From: Chrysaora quinquecirrha | Taxonomy: Eukaryota > Cnidaria > Scyphozoa > Semaeostomeae > Pelagiidae | Direction of reading: 5' to 3' | Length of the DNA stretch: 64,000 nt | Assembly: GCA_014526335.1 (NCBI GenBank) | Contig: JACTAT010000061.1 | Location: forward strand, 242,965 to 306,964 | In this document: positions 32,622 to 43,896 of the stretch, in pieces | How the letters are laid out: each line of letters begins with the position of its first letter | How positions within the stretch are numbered: position 1 is the first letter of the stretch | The notes under the pieces: model-generated | The model's database searches: none | What the model was told of the DNA's origin: nothing | The model's input: only the letters and a program-made list of their open reading frames with translations | Program-made: the position numbers and the translations under genes

Positions 32622-33172
32622 TCTACTAAGCCCTACTAAGAAGTCATTGTCGGTCTTCCTTGTTTTCCGTTATCGAAAAGAATCCGATATCGTGTGAATG
32701 GGGCCTTATTTCAAAAATTAGAAACTCCTTTTACTGGTATTCATGGGTATTCACTCGGTACTCACTGGAACTGGTACTGAGTCTAAGTCTTAATATTTAG
32801 TTTTTAACAGAAACAATACAGTAAGGATATGATATAAAGTGCTGTAACAATTCATTACATGCAAATGTATACATACAAGTACCACAGCATAAAAGAAAAT
32901 TTGAAACTCAATATCATACTCGCCATATGAAGCAACCATGGTGCAATCGCTTTATGCAAAATTTCTACAAAAATGGTTATATACATATACAGAAAGTGTT
33001 TAGCAGAGGATTTCTATCAAAGCTTTTGTTCTATCAAAAGAGGGATTCAAGTAAGCTACACCGAGCTACACGAGTTGTCATCGATTAGTTATATTTACAA
33101 TTACAAAACAATATAGCTGCTGAGTGACTGGTAAATAAGCGATACAGCTTCTCTGAACCTCTATATCGATTA

Positions 33173-33340
33173 AGCCCCCGGGGTAGACCTATTACCTGAG
33201 TCTCTGAGTCCCAGTTATCGCTCATGAGACCGAGGCCAACACTAAAATGAGATCGTTCAAACTGGTAGATGTAGCGGGGTGTCGGGGTGGTGGGGGAGCG
33301 AAAACTAATGACTCATGCAATAAGTCTACCCCCGGGGGCT
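33173..33340. mobile_element. MITE with AGCCCCCGGGG ends, TA-flanked
   Basis: The left end AGCCCCCGGGGTAGACCTAT and the inverted right end AGCCCCCGGGGGTAGACTTA are each flanked by TA. The internal GAGTCCCAGTTATCGCTCAT text recurs near 36630 and 62412, marking other fragments of this or a related family. Confidence 0.6.
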
Positions 33341-33584
33341 TAGTTGCAAAAATGGATTTTGAGATAGGCGCTTATTCGAGGTAGAGGGGTTTATTAAAAA
33401 GTTGAGAAGTTCATGTGTGTTTTTGACTTAATAACATTTTTCAAGCAAAACAGAAAAAGGGGGAAAAGAGCCCGAAAATTGCCCGAAAATATGTTGAAAA
33501 CGAGGTGTTTCCTCGTTATTCTCCTGTTAGAAACAGAGTTGAATCTCACTGGTTTCTTGATTATTATGAAATGAAGTATTTCTA

Positions 33585-33808
33585 GGGTATCGGCGGGATT
33601 TGACGGACAGCGGATTTGCCGGACTATGATATAATTAAATATGGTTGGATTATACTTGCAAACGTGAAAATAAGTCAAAAGATAGATAAAAAGATTGAAA
33701 AAAGCAGATGGTACGAAAATTCCCATTGACATCTATTTTGCTGAGTTAAACGTGTTTCAAAGTAGATTGTCCGGCAAATGCGACGTCCGTCAAACCTCGC
33801 CAATACCC
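33585..33808. mobile_element. Tc1/mariner-like MITE, TA-flanked
   Basis: Terminal repeats of about 40 bp start GGGTATCGGCGGGATTTGAC on the left and, inverted, GGGTATTGGCGAGGTTTGAC on the right. TA dinucleotides lie at both edges (33583-33584 and 33809-33810). Confidence 0.65.
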
Positions 33809-33834
33809 TATAAGTTTATGAGGGTCTAGATCTA

Positions 33835-34058
33835 CAATCATGGACATAAATTATGAGACAAATTGGATTTTTCTACATTTTTCTACATTTTCGCCCCCTT
33901 CCCCCCTTTTTCAATGTTGCAAATTGTTGAAAACAACATGAAACACCAAGAAAGTGACGACGAGACAACTTTTTATAAGCACAACATTGAATCAGGGGGA
34001 GGGGGGGCAGAGCCACTCTCAAAGCAAAATTTGTCTCATAATATTTTGTCCAAGATTG
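33835..34058 (+). mobile_element. TA-flanked MITE, CAATC(A/T)TGGACA family, copy 1
   Basis: The ends CAATCATGGACATAAATTAT and, inverted, CAATCTTGGACAAAATATTA are flanked by TA. An inverted second copy is at 34834-35050. Confidence 0.65.
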
Positions 34059-34128
34059 TAGGTTTCTTATAAACCGGCTTCATTAAAAAATGTTAGGCAT
34101 CGCATCCTTTGCTTGGGCCTTACGTTAC

Positions 34129-34434
34129 GGGGGGGGGGGGGATGAAAGGCTTGGCGGATTGCTGTATTTTGTTAATCACAAGAAGCGGATTTTCATCAGT
34201 GTCACTAAACGGATTTTCGTATCTTAGTTTTTTGGCGGATCAATTATTTTTACGATATAAAGGCGTATTTCGGACATAGAGTACCTTTTCAAACTGATTT
34301 TCGGATCCTTTTTGCCCCGTGCAAATTAAAATGCCTGCTGGTACAATTTCACGGACATCGAAAATTAGCGGATTTTCGTATTTGTTAATCAAAAGTAGGC
34401 GTATTTGCGTTTCCAATCCCCCTTTCAACCCCCT
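34129..34434. mobile_element. 306-bp element, G-rich ends, 6-bp TSD
   Basis: The left end is a run of 13 G followed by ATGAAAGG; the inverted right end is AGGGGGTTGAAAGGGGG. Exact CGTTAC repeats flank it (34123-34128 and 34435-34440). Inside both ends GCGGATTTTC(G/A)TAT and TTGTTAATCA recur several times as direct subterminal motifs. It sits immediately 3' of terminal exon 5c. Confidence 0.75.
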
Positions 34435-34482
34435 CGTTACAAAAATAACTTGAATTTGCAAATTATCTTCAAACGTCCTTCG

Positions 34483-34763
34483 CTACTGAACAAGTATATA
34501 CCCTTTTGATGGCTTTCTATCTATTATTTCAAAAGAGCTATGGACTCCTGTTTTTATGTCGGATTGCAAATTGTATGACCCACCGATACCAATCCCAATT
34601 ACTGAGTCGATAGTGTTGCAGTCTGCCTCATTGTTTCCAAAGATACCAATACGGACGCTCTTATCAGTGCTCCATCGGTTGTTAAATCCTTCTCTGTTGC
34701 AGTGTGGTTGTAAATAACTTCCGCTGACTAAACCAAGCCATTTTGAACGTCCAAGCCCAGTAC
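34483..34763 (-). CDS. Terminal exon copy 5c of the PAN-EGF-fibrinogen-like gene
   Basis: After an AG acceptor (CTTTTAAG/GTACTGGG) the frame runs in phase 1, as expected after the shared exon 4, to TAG at 34483-34485. It encodes WLGLVSGSYLQPHCNREGFN through KGYILVQ, the C-terminal part of the fibrinogen-like fold. It differs from copies 5a and 5b mainly around NNRWSTDKS and GGSYNLQS. No copies of exons 1-4 lie near it, so it is either an alternative last exon or a relic of a duplicated gene. Confidence 0.65.
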
Positions 34764-34833
34764 CTTAAAAGAACAAACAGATTTTGCTTCATACTTAATT
34801 TTCTGTAAAATTTTAGCCTCACTCCCAGTGCTA

Positions 34834-35050
34834 CAATCTTGGACAACATTTTATGAGACAAATTTTTCTTTGAGATTGCCTCAACCCTCCCTCTGATTCA
34901 ATGTTGTGCGTATAAAAAGTTGTAACACCTTCACTTTACGCATTCTTTTGGTGTTCCATGTTGTTTTCAAAACTTTTCAACATTGAGTAAGGGGGAGGGG
35001 GAAAAATTATGGAAAAATCCAATTTCCCTCATAATTTTTGTCCATGATTG
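34834..35050 (-). mobile_element. TA-flanked MITE, CAATC(A/T)TGGACA family, copy 2, inverted
   Basis: Same family as 33835-34058, in opposite orientation, with TA at each edge. The two copies bracket exon 5c and the G-rich element. Confidence 0.65.
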
Positions 35051-35179
35051 TACACACAATCTGCAGCCTCTATGGCACTCTAAGAAACCACGGTTTCCTT
35101 TAGACTCAATACGTTTTTCCAGCTACTCGGAAACAACAGCAACAACAACCTCTAACAGCTAAAATATTGTCGCACAATA

Positions 35180-35360
35180 GAAGATTCTGCAAAAGACGGC
35201 GGCCGTTTCTGCCAGTCATCTTTTTGTCTTTTTTTTTGTCTTTTTCTTTATCTCTATTTCAGACACGGTATCCCATCAGAATTTAAGTTACAAAGATACA
35301 CGATACATCTGTTTTTTTTTAAGGATTATCGAAGGAAATTCTGGGAATAATGATTGTAAT
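35180..35360. repeat. Truncated GAGGCTTCCGCAAAAGATGG MITE
   Basis: One terminal arm (GAAGATTCTGCAAAAGACGG) and the internal AAGGATTATCGAAGGAAATT text match the mariner-like family at 53.5, 56.2 and 61.7 kb; the other arm is missing. Confidence 0.45.
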
Positions 35361-36970
35361 ATACCTCATATTGTCAGACCGAACCCAGCCACCCCTTCCC
35401 CCACGAGCAACGTTTTTCTGAAACTATATGGAGCGTATTCTGCTTCCATCACCCTTCGAACAACATTGATCAATAGGGAATGGGAGGGACATAATTCCAA
35501 GCAGAAGTCTATTACGTTCGCTCTTCATTCGTACGTCGCCTGGCAAGCAGATATCAAAACAAATGATAATTCAGCTCACAAGTGATTGTTTTCACTATCT
35601 TTAAAATGAACTTCAGCTAGGGTGTGTCAAATGTAAAGACAAGAACAAGAACAGAGCCTTTCTGTATGGCCAAAACCTTCCAGTAGACCCCCGGATGGGT
35701 AGATCGCCTTCCCCAAAGAATATGCAGTGTGGCTCTGCCTGCATAAAATGTTTCCCATGCACCTCTCTATAACTCATAAGATGGAAGCTGCTAGGAGGAT
35801 GGTTTTCTCCATATACACGTGTTTAATAACAACCCTGGTTGCTTTGGCTCTGATGCTGACATCACGCAAAAAACTGAGCAACCTCTGAGAATGAAAATTA
35901 CCGTTTGCCTGTTGCGTGCTGTGACAGTATATGCCAATTCACTACTGCAGTTACAAAACTCTGCGTTTTATCAGTCATTCATTTTTAGCAACCATAAGAG
36001 AACCACCCCAGCCTTAGCAACTCGAGATTGAAGTCAAAAATGGGGTTGCTCATACAGAAAACGTGAATGCTAATTTTACTAAAAAATTAGTTACTTAAAT
36101 TATTCCTTAATTACTTAAATTTGAATTAACCAGTGCCAAAACGCTTATCTATATACGAAATTTCAAACTAAAAACTTTTTTTCTGCATGAAATTTTAAAC
36201 ACGACGATAAGTTAACGTGCTATACATGAGGCATTAGATACTTGAATACTAGAATATGATTGGGTATGAATTTCTTTGCATAATTTTAAAGATATAACTT
36301 TATGTCAAAAGTTTTCGAATTTGACCCATATAATAGCTAAATAAGGATAGGATTGACCAAATGCATGAACATTTGAAAGTTGTTACAAAAAGTGGTATAG
36401 CGAAATGTCATCATTTGCTAAAACTTGTAAAAGCTGGAGCCCCCTTCCTCAGACTTATTAGTTACATTCAACGTAGTCTACGCTCCTCCACACTCCACCA
36501 ACCCGTCCCAACCACTCTGAGGAAACGGCAATTGTGTTGTTGTAGTTGTTAGTAGCTGTATCCGAAAGAGTGGGAGGAATGCAATAAGTTTACCCCTTCC
36601 CTAGACTTACGGTATTATCTGGGTCCCAGTAATCGCTCATGAAACAGAGGCTAACTCTAGATCGCTGAATTCATCCCCTTGGTAATATTGTCCATACGGC
36701 CATGGGAATGAGATTCTTTTTATCACATTAAAGCGTATGCATTATTCATAGAATGGAGGGTTAACCAGAGAAAGACCTAATCAAATCCCTATTCTGTGCA
36801 ATAGTTAATTCTTCACCAATTTGGATCGTTTTCATTTAGCTGAGAGGAAACATTTTTAGTGATTTGTTAATTTGCTCTGTAGTTTTAAATGATTGTATGT
36901 TCTAATGAGTTCATTCTTTAAACCTCTGCTTGTTATTTATTAGTATAACGTTCGCGCTTTTTTCACTGTC
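35361..36970. other. Non-coding interval between exon copies 5c and 5b
   Basis: No exon with recognisable PAN, EGF or fibrinogen-like coding was found here. A fragment of the GAGTCCCAGTTATCGCTCAT repeat lies near 36595-36660. Confidence 0.45.
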
Positions 36971-37260
36971 TCATTGAACAAGGATATATCCTTTCGCTCT
37001 AATTCTTGAAATCGACGTATATGGACTGTGTACGCCTGTTTTGATGTTGCTCTCTCCAGCTCCTGCACCATATGGTCCTCCAATTCCTATTCCAATAACA
37101 GAGTCAATAGTACTGCAATCGCCTTCGTTGTTACCGAAAATTCCAATTCGAACATACTTCCCATGAAGCCCTTGGTTGTTGAAACCTTCTCTGTTGCAGT
37201 GTGGTTGTAAATTGCTACCGCTCACCAAACCAAGCCATTGAGCTCGTCCAAGAGAAGTAC
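36971..37260 (-). CDS. Terminal exon copy 5b of the PAN-EGF-fibrinogen-like gene
   Basis: The acceptor ATTCATAAG/GTACTTCT leads into a phase 1 frame ending in TGA at 36971-36973. The product segment resembles copy 5a closely (WLGLVSGSNLQPHCNREGFN ... KGYILVQ) but has a longer loop (GGPYGAGAGES). Phase matches the exon 4 donor, so the exon is splice-compatible. Confidence 0.65.
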
Positions 37261-37605
37261 CTTATGAATAAACATAGTACGGCTTTGATTTTTGTATACC
37301 GCGTAATATATCAAATTAGAGCACCTTCTTTTAAGCGAAGCCCCTTCTCAACTAGACACCCCCCTCCGAAGCTTGAATTATGCAGTATATGGCTCCCCCT
37401 TTTAAACATTTTTCGTGTATTTTATTCGTGTTATTTTGTATTTCTTACGTTAATTTCATGTTATAAGGTAAGGTCTTTGGAAAGCATACATTCCTTTGGA
37501 ATTGATGATTATCAGGCTTCGACTAGCAGTGAACTTCTCATCGTTAAAGGCATTAGAAAGCAGTTATTTTTCATGATAAAAAAGTTGAAGAGGAATTGGC
37601 ATTGT

Positions 37606-37950
37606 AATTGTTTGTAACCATTGAAACTACCCTACCATAAAGTCTTTGCATTGTAACCACACTTACAAAGTCTTAGCATTGTTACTTCTCTACCACAAAG
37701 TCTTGCATTGTAACTACCCATGTCAGAAATTCTTACCATTGTAACAAGCACTTTAACATTGTAACAAGACTTGGCGTTGTAACTACACTCCACAAAGTCT
37801 TAGCATGGAAACAAACCTTATCACAAAGTCTTTACATTGTAACCACATTCACAAAGTCTTAGCATTGTTACTTCTCTACCACAAAGTCTTACATTGTAAC
37901 TGCCATGCCAGAAAGTTTTACTATTGTAACCACCTTACCACAAAGCACGG
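37606..37950. repeat. Minisatellite of ACAAAGTCTT(A)GCATTGTAAC units
   Basis: About nine degenerate repeats of roughly 30-40 bp share CACAAAGTCTTRCATTGTAAC. A higher-order copy is visible: 37650-37710 recurs at about 37830-37900 with few changes. It lies between terminal exons 5b and 5a. Confidence 0.75.
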
Positions 37951-38840
37951 TTGAGGTTAGGTTAATAATCGTACTCTGCAAAAATGAAATTTTTGGTGTC
38001 TCGTTGCGTAATTTTCCGTAGAACACCATTGCACGATCCACAACAAATTAATGAAATAGAGAAGAAAACAGGCAGTTGAAAGATGGATTAGTATGATGAT
38101 TAACTTGAAAACATGTTAGGTAAAAAAGCTTTTTATTATGTTAGCAATAAAATATGTATATTTGTTATCGATCATGTACTTACAAAATTAGGTTAACAAG
38201 CTTTAATGAACAATTTACGTTGCCTTGATTAGAAAAGGTTAAGATAATATCAATAATTGAATTTTGATACGTTTTAAAATGGTTATACGTGAAGCATAAT
38301 CCCGATAGCTGGAACCGTCCGAAAGCGTAAAAAGTAAAAAAACTGTGTTGTTCTTCTGATGAACTTTCCCTAGTACTGTACTTTCAAACTTAGCTAATTT
38401 TAAAACACCCGTTAACTGAAGCTCGTAATAACTCCAACATTCTGTATCGAACAATATTTTTATCACCGTTCAGCCATTGCTTGCGACAAGTAGAGCTTTT
38501 TTCTGGGTCATACGCTTTCGGGAGCTGAACCATTTTTGCATCTGTCCCTTGGAGTTTCGAGCTATTGGGTGTGGACTGTGCAGTATCGCTATTCAAAGGA
38601 AGCATACTAGTGCCAGTTCCTCATGGCGTTACCATGGGATTTCGTACTTTGGTAGGCCTCATAAGATTAATCGAAATTCATAAGATTATCTTCTTCTAGA
38701 TTGTGTTCTGTTAAAAGAACATGTGTAATTTGACTCGTGTTCATCTTTAGCTTAGCTAGACAAATCTAGTATATTATAGACTTTATTAATTAATGATTAA
38801 ATAATAGCGGTTAAAATAGAATATTTGATATCACTCAGTC
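37951..38840. other. Non-coding interval between exon copies 5b and 5a
   Basis: Two minus-strand open frames of 71-75 codons overlap here (38239-38605), but neither shows a known domain. No gene is called. Confidence 0.4.
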
Positions 38841-41800
38841 TCACTGGACAAGTATATATCCTTTAGCTTTAATTCTTTTTACTGATGTATACGGACTGTG
38901 TACGCCTGTTTTAATGTTGCTTTCTCCATGATTTGATCCTCCGATTCCTATACCCATTACAGAATAAATGGTATTGCAGTCGCCTTCGTTGTTACCGAAA
39001 ATTCCAATTTGAACGTACTTTCCGTGAGCCCCTTGGTTGTTGAAACCTTCTCTGTTGCAATGTGGTTGTAAATCGCTACCGCTCACTAAACCAAGCCATT
39101 TAGCCCGTCCAAGTGAAGTAGCTATATATTTGACTAAACAGTCAAAAAAGAATTTCAAAACAGTTGAAAGAAAATCTTGATTTGGGCTTTTTGGTACTGA
39201 AAACATGAAATATCTAAGAAAGTTTCAATATTGGGCCAAAAAAAACTTTCTTATAAAAAAAACGTGTAGCATTCGATTATGCTCCAACACAGAGAAGACC
39301 CCAAAACATCCTCCACATTACAGAAACCAAAAAAAACTGGCCTGGAGCCATTAACTCTATTTACTGAAAACATTTGAGCATTGACAGCCAGTCACGTCTT
39401 CTTTATCGTTTGGTGTCGTTTGTCCAACAGACACCAGCAACATCAAAGACCGCAGCGAATAGCAATGTCTTGGGACATTTGGACTATTTTTATTCCAGTG
39501 GTAGCGAAAAACCCTCCCCCCCCCTCAAAAAATGTTGATTTTCTACGGTTTGGAATATCCCACAAGAACCCGCAAGGCATCTTATAAAAGCTCAGCGTGT
39601 ACATGAATAAAACAATTTTGGAGGGAGGGGATTGATTTTCTGTATTCCCTACCAAGAAAGGCAAGAAGAGTCATGTTTATTTGATTACGAGGGTGTTCCG
39701 AGGACTTTGGATGGGCATTGCAGCTTTTAGCCCCCAACCATTCAGGGAGATCTGTTATTTACCATGAAATTCTTTCTGCTGAAACATTTATTACTCGTGG
39801 ATGCAAGAAAGTGTAAAAATAAAGGCCCAAATTGAACAAAACAAAAAAATCGTCTTACTTTTATAAGTTCCACTTTGACAAAGACTTAGCATTGAACTTT
39901 CAGCTCTTGGAATTACCGCGAAGTTAATGGCTCCGTGTCTCATTCCAATGCAAACTTTGGTAAAAGCCAGTTTATTAAACGCTTCATATTTTGCTTCTTG
40001 TCCATCGTCCATGCCATCTTTCAGCGTGTATATCTGATTATAGACATTACTGGACGTCCAGTAATTTGCAGAGTAGTCGAAAGTTCGCTAAAATTACAAA
40101 ACATCTAATTTACAATAACTTTCTTAAATATATTATAGCATAATAGACCATTTCAACTAAGGGCCTCGTTTTCAAAAAAATTCAAAATTATTTCATAGAG
40201 AAATTTCGACTTCAGATTCGAATTCTTGATTTTATTTAGAAGTATAACCGAGAACCCCCCGTGGCTACACCAAAGTTGTAAAAAGAGTATACCCTCTTGG
40301 TTTGACTAAAAGGCCGAAAAAGTATACCCTCAAGCGCGGCACATCCCCGGGTACCTTTACTATGGAAGTACTTTGCTATAAATATATTCCTTACAAGATT
40401 TCCGTCTGTCTTTAGTATTAGTGTCCAGCCTCCACTGCCGCAGTCTCCCAGTGTCGTGAGTCGACAAGTATGGTAGCCCATTCCTCCAGTTAACCGGTAA
40501 ACACCATTAGTCCTGAAACCAGCATCAAAAACTGCTTTGCAACTGGCGAAACCTGAAAGATAAAGTACCGTGATTCTTTTCTATTCTATTCTATGATTTA
40601 TTCAATGTTAGTTTAACAATATAGGCAGGGAATTTCCCATAACAATCTGACTTTCAACCAAACTTTGAATTTTATTTCCAAATCCGAGATGGGCCCTGTG
40701 AAATTTTGACCGAAAGCTGGACTTTTCGATGACGTCATCAAAGGGCTTTGTTGCCTTTTGGCAGTAATAACTCTTTACTGGTGCATCAAAGGAGGTTGAC
40801 AAGGGCAGATATGTATTCTCCTGACTTAGAGCTTTCGATTGATATATAGTGAGTTCGATTTAACTAAACTTCGCCAAATCATGATGACGTCATCACGGAG
40901 AAAATTACCGAGGTATAGGCTGTTGACGTATAAAACCGCCTGGAATTGTTGCTATCGTGTTTACAGAAGTTTGCGACTCATTACAAAAAAGTGTTACCTG
41001 CAAAGTTCGCTGCAAAAACGCACAAACTACATGAGGCCTACCTCGATCATTTTGGCAGTATTGCCCACTATGAAGATTGTCGCAAATGCAATTGAAACCA
41101 GGTGCAGTTGATGTTTCTTTGCAAATGCCACCATTCTTGCATGGCGAAAGTAATTTGCAAGTCGGACCAATCTGAAATGTCAAGCAGACGATTTCATAGA
41201 AGCAGTTACAGCACTAGAAGTAATGCAAAGGCGCACACGAGAGATTTTTGGTTCAGCAAAGTGTCATTCGTGACACCTTGCTTATGCCTTTTGCTTCCGT
41301 CTGCGGCAAAATTTCTGCGATATTCTGGTCATTCGTGACCAAAATCAAAATATCAAACATTTTTCATAATTTTGGTCATTGGTGGAACTTTGCCTCTCGT
41401 GTGCAGCGGACGAAAGCAATTTTCCGTTGCTAATGTGATGAAATTGTTGTTCTTATCGTGCACTGTTCAATTCAGCTTAATTAAAAGAGAAGTTAAAGGA
41501 CAGACTAGAAGTCAACATAAAAAATACCAGTATGACTAAATTGAGATTCATTAAACAAAGTAAATTTGGAATAAAAAACTATATATAACATAAAGACGGA
41601 ACTTCACTGCTAAAGTTAAAATTGAATATGATTAATACGAAAGCAAATTACAAAGCAAAGGATACCGACTCTCTATGCAGGAGATGTGGAACCCAAGAGG
41701 AAAAGATAGAACACATGTGGGAATGCCCTTATTTTTCAAATCAATGTACAACAAGAAAATGTTGCATGGAAAAAAATGACGCGAAAACGTTAATCAAAAT

Positions 41801-42636
41801 TAGCAGGGAAATCCAGAAATTCTTGGATTACCCATGCTGATTCTTGCCGGTAATACCCACAGACAGGTGCTGTGAGTGACTGTTCCGAAATGGAGACCTG
41901 GCCCCTACTTTACTTTACTTTACTAGTCGCAAGTGAGCAACATGCTCCCCCCCAATCGCAGAGACAAGAAATGCTTCTATTGCCTACCAGAAACATTTGC
42001 GCGTCTCTCACTACAAATTTTGCCGAGTGCTAAAAAAGTTTCAGAGCTGGCTAAACTGGGAGACATCGAGGGGACATGTCACGCGTGGCAATGTCGCGTG
42101 CGACTTGTCCCATAGTTTAGCCAGGCCTGTTAATGTTTTTGTTAATGACGTGGAAATTCTGTCGTTTTGGACCATTGAGTCGCGCGTTTCAACGACTCAG
42201 GCGATGACTGTGAACCACACTTTTAGCAAATCGAACGGCATACTCAGGCATACTTATCCACACTTACATCAGTTTCCTCGTCGTTAGTTGACATATACAC
42301 CCATCCTGTCCTTGCTACGAGTGAAGCTACACCTTCAGTGAAACTCCGTTCCAGTAATTCACAATTTCCTCCATCTTGTTTGTAGTTCAAAGACTTACAA
42401 GTAGCCAAAGAGACGCATTCCAAGACACACTGACGTTTGGTCTTCAGCGTGAAGCTTTTTAGTACCGAGCCTGGATCTGCTAAGCCATTTAATGATATGC
42501 TAAAATCAGCATATACCTTCGTTTCGAACCTGACTATATGAGAGTTTATATCTATAATTGTTTTTGTCAATATAAATGCCATTAGCGGCAAGTTTTTGAG
42601 CAGCTTCATTTTGAGAAGTCTTGTCAGCTTGAACAT
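38841..42636 (-). CDS. Secreted PAN/apple-EGF-fibrinogen-like protein (skeletal organic matrix protein 5-like)
   Basis: Five minus-strand exons join in perfect phase to 388 codons: 42268-42636, 41042-41171, 40395-40552, 39859-40087 and 38841-39121. Exon 1 gives a signal peptide (MKLLKNLPLMAFIL; an upstream Met is also possible) and a PAN/apple domain (CVLECVSLATCKSLNYKQDG). Exon 2 is one EGF domain (CKNGGIC...GFNCICDNLHSGQYC). Exons 3-5 form a fibrinogen-like domain (GGWTLILKTDGN, FDYSANYW, CIGMR, HCNREGFN, KGYILVQ). The product should be extracellular. Coral databases use the skeletal organic matrix name for such proteins, which I recall rather than searched; adhesive or lectin-like binding is equally possible. 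Further terminal-exon copies lie downstream at 36971-37260 and 34483-34763. Intron 1 contains a LINE fragment. Confidence 0.8.
41532..41924 (+). mobile_element. LINE 3' fragment with (TTTAC)n tail
   Basis: The frame MTKLRFIKQSKFG, one in-frame TAA, then CRRCGTQEEKIEHMWECPYF matches the C-terminal Cys-His motif of LINE reverse-transcriptase proteins. It ends in TACTTTACTTTACTTTACT at 41906-41924. The fragment is dead and 5'-truncated, antisense within intron 1 of the PAN-EGF gene. Confidence 0.6.
41925..42125. mobile_element. MITE, GGCCTGGCTAAACTG(A/G)GACA family, copy 1
   Basis: It contains the shared blocks CAAGTGAGCAACATG, TCTCACTACAAATTTTG, GGCTAAACTGGGAGACATCG and CGACTTGTCCCATAGTTTAG. 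Related copies are at 51530-51742 and 58787-59008. The right end reads, inverted, AGGCCTGGCTAAACTATGGG. Confidence 0.5.
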
Positions 42637-43378
42637 TGCAATTTCGGATAAGCATGATATACTTGGGATAATATCAAAAATAATTAATAATGCAAGCTAT
42701 TATTTAAAATATCTCCAATACGTATTATTATTCATATTGCAAGTACTCGTGTAAGGTTGCTATGCCTCTTCCTATACATGGGTTTTTCATTGGAAGATTT
42801 TGAGTCGCATGTACAGGTGTTTATTTTCAACCTAAAGACATATCATTTTAACGTACCAGCAATAGACTGAATATTGATTTATATTGATGAATGATATGGT
42901 ACTCATTACTTTGCTGTTTGTTTTACAAGCCTATTGACAATTTATATCTTTTCTCATAGCAACTTAACAGGCGGTGCGATTCATTATCGGGCGTACTTTG
43001 CTATCGAAAGTAGCAGGCACACTTTCTTGGTTAAAAACCCTCGGTTTTCAATAGTGAATATTCCATGGCCATGCTTTTTCCAGATGTATTACAGCTGATC
43101 TTCCTCAATTAACGTACAACGTACAACAATTTGTACAACAATTCCGAATAACCATAACGGAACGGAACGGACATATATCGTAATCACAAAATTCACTTTA
43201 TTTTCACTTTTACACAACAGATATCATCTGACATCACTCTACAAAGGACGATTGCCGACACTTTCTTTACCCTTTCTTGAGGGTTGGGGGGAGGTTGTAA
43301 TAGGCCGAAAAGTTGATAAAATTATGATAATAGTTAACTAGAAAGCAGGTCGGGGTAATGCATAGTTACTACTTAGGA
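42637..43378. other. Intergenic interval between two divergent genes
   Basis: This interval lies upstream of both the minus-strand PAN-EGF gene and the plus-strand Munc13-like gene, so it should hold both promoters. No specific motif could be defended. Confidence 0.4.
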
Positions 43379-43896
43379 ATTAAATAGTTATTTAGTTAAT
43401 TAGTTAGTTAGTTAGCTAGCTAGTTAGTCAATTAGTTAGATAGTTAGTTACTGAGTTAGTTAGTTAATTAATTACCTAAATAGTTAGTTAGTTTGTTTGT
43501 TGATAAGTTTCTTAGATAGTTGGTTGGTTAGTTAGTTAATTAGTTAGTTAGCTAGTTGGTTACTTAATACTTAGTTAGTTAGTTAGCTAGTTACTCTAGT
43601 TAGTTAGTTACTTTATTTGGTTGGTTAGTTAGTTAGTTAGTTAGTTAATCAGTTAGTTAATTAGTTAGTTGGTTAGTTTGTTTGTTAGTTAGTTACTAGT
43701 TAGCTAGTTACCTAGTTACTTATTTACTTAGTTAGTTAGTTAGTTAGTTAGTTTGATTAATTAATACGTTAGTTGGTTAGTTAGCTAGTTAGTTAGTTAG
43801 TTGGTTAGTTAGTTAATTAGTTAGTTAGTTAGTTAATTAGTTAATTAGTTAGTTAGTTAGTTAATTAGTTAATTAGTTAATTAGTTAGTTAGTTAA
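43379..43896. repeat. (TTAG)n microsatellite, about 515 bp
   Basis: A long imperfect array of TTAG, with TTAA, TAGC and TTGG variants. It is not telomeric TTAGGG. It lies about 500 bp upstream of the presumed first coding exon of the Munc13-like gene. Confidence 0.9.

Noticed and set aside
33394..33732. 112-codon minus-strand ORF
   Set aside because: It overlaps the TA-flanked MITE at 33585-33808 and has no domain.
37606..37950. CRISPR-like array
   Set aside because: Repeats are degenerate and spacing is irregular, with no unique spacers of constant length; this is eukaryotic minisatellite DNA.
38239..38605. Minus-strand ORFs between terminal exons as an extra gene
   Set aside because: No recognisable domain, and the two frames overlap; not enough to call a gene.
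43379..43896. Telomere-like repeat
   Set aside because: The unit is TTAG with variants, not TTAGGG; a simple microsatellite is sufficient.
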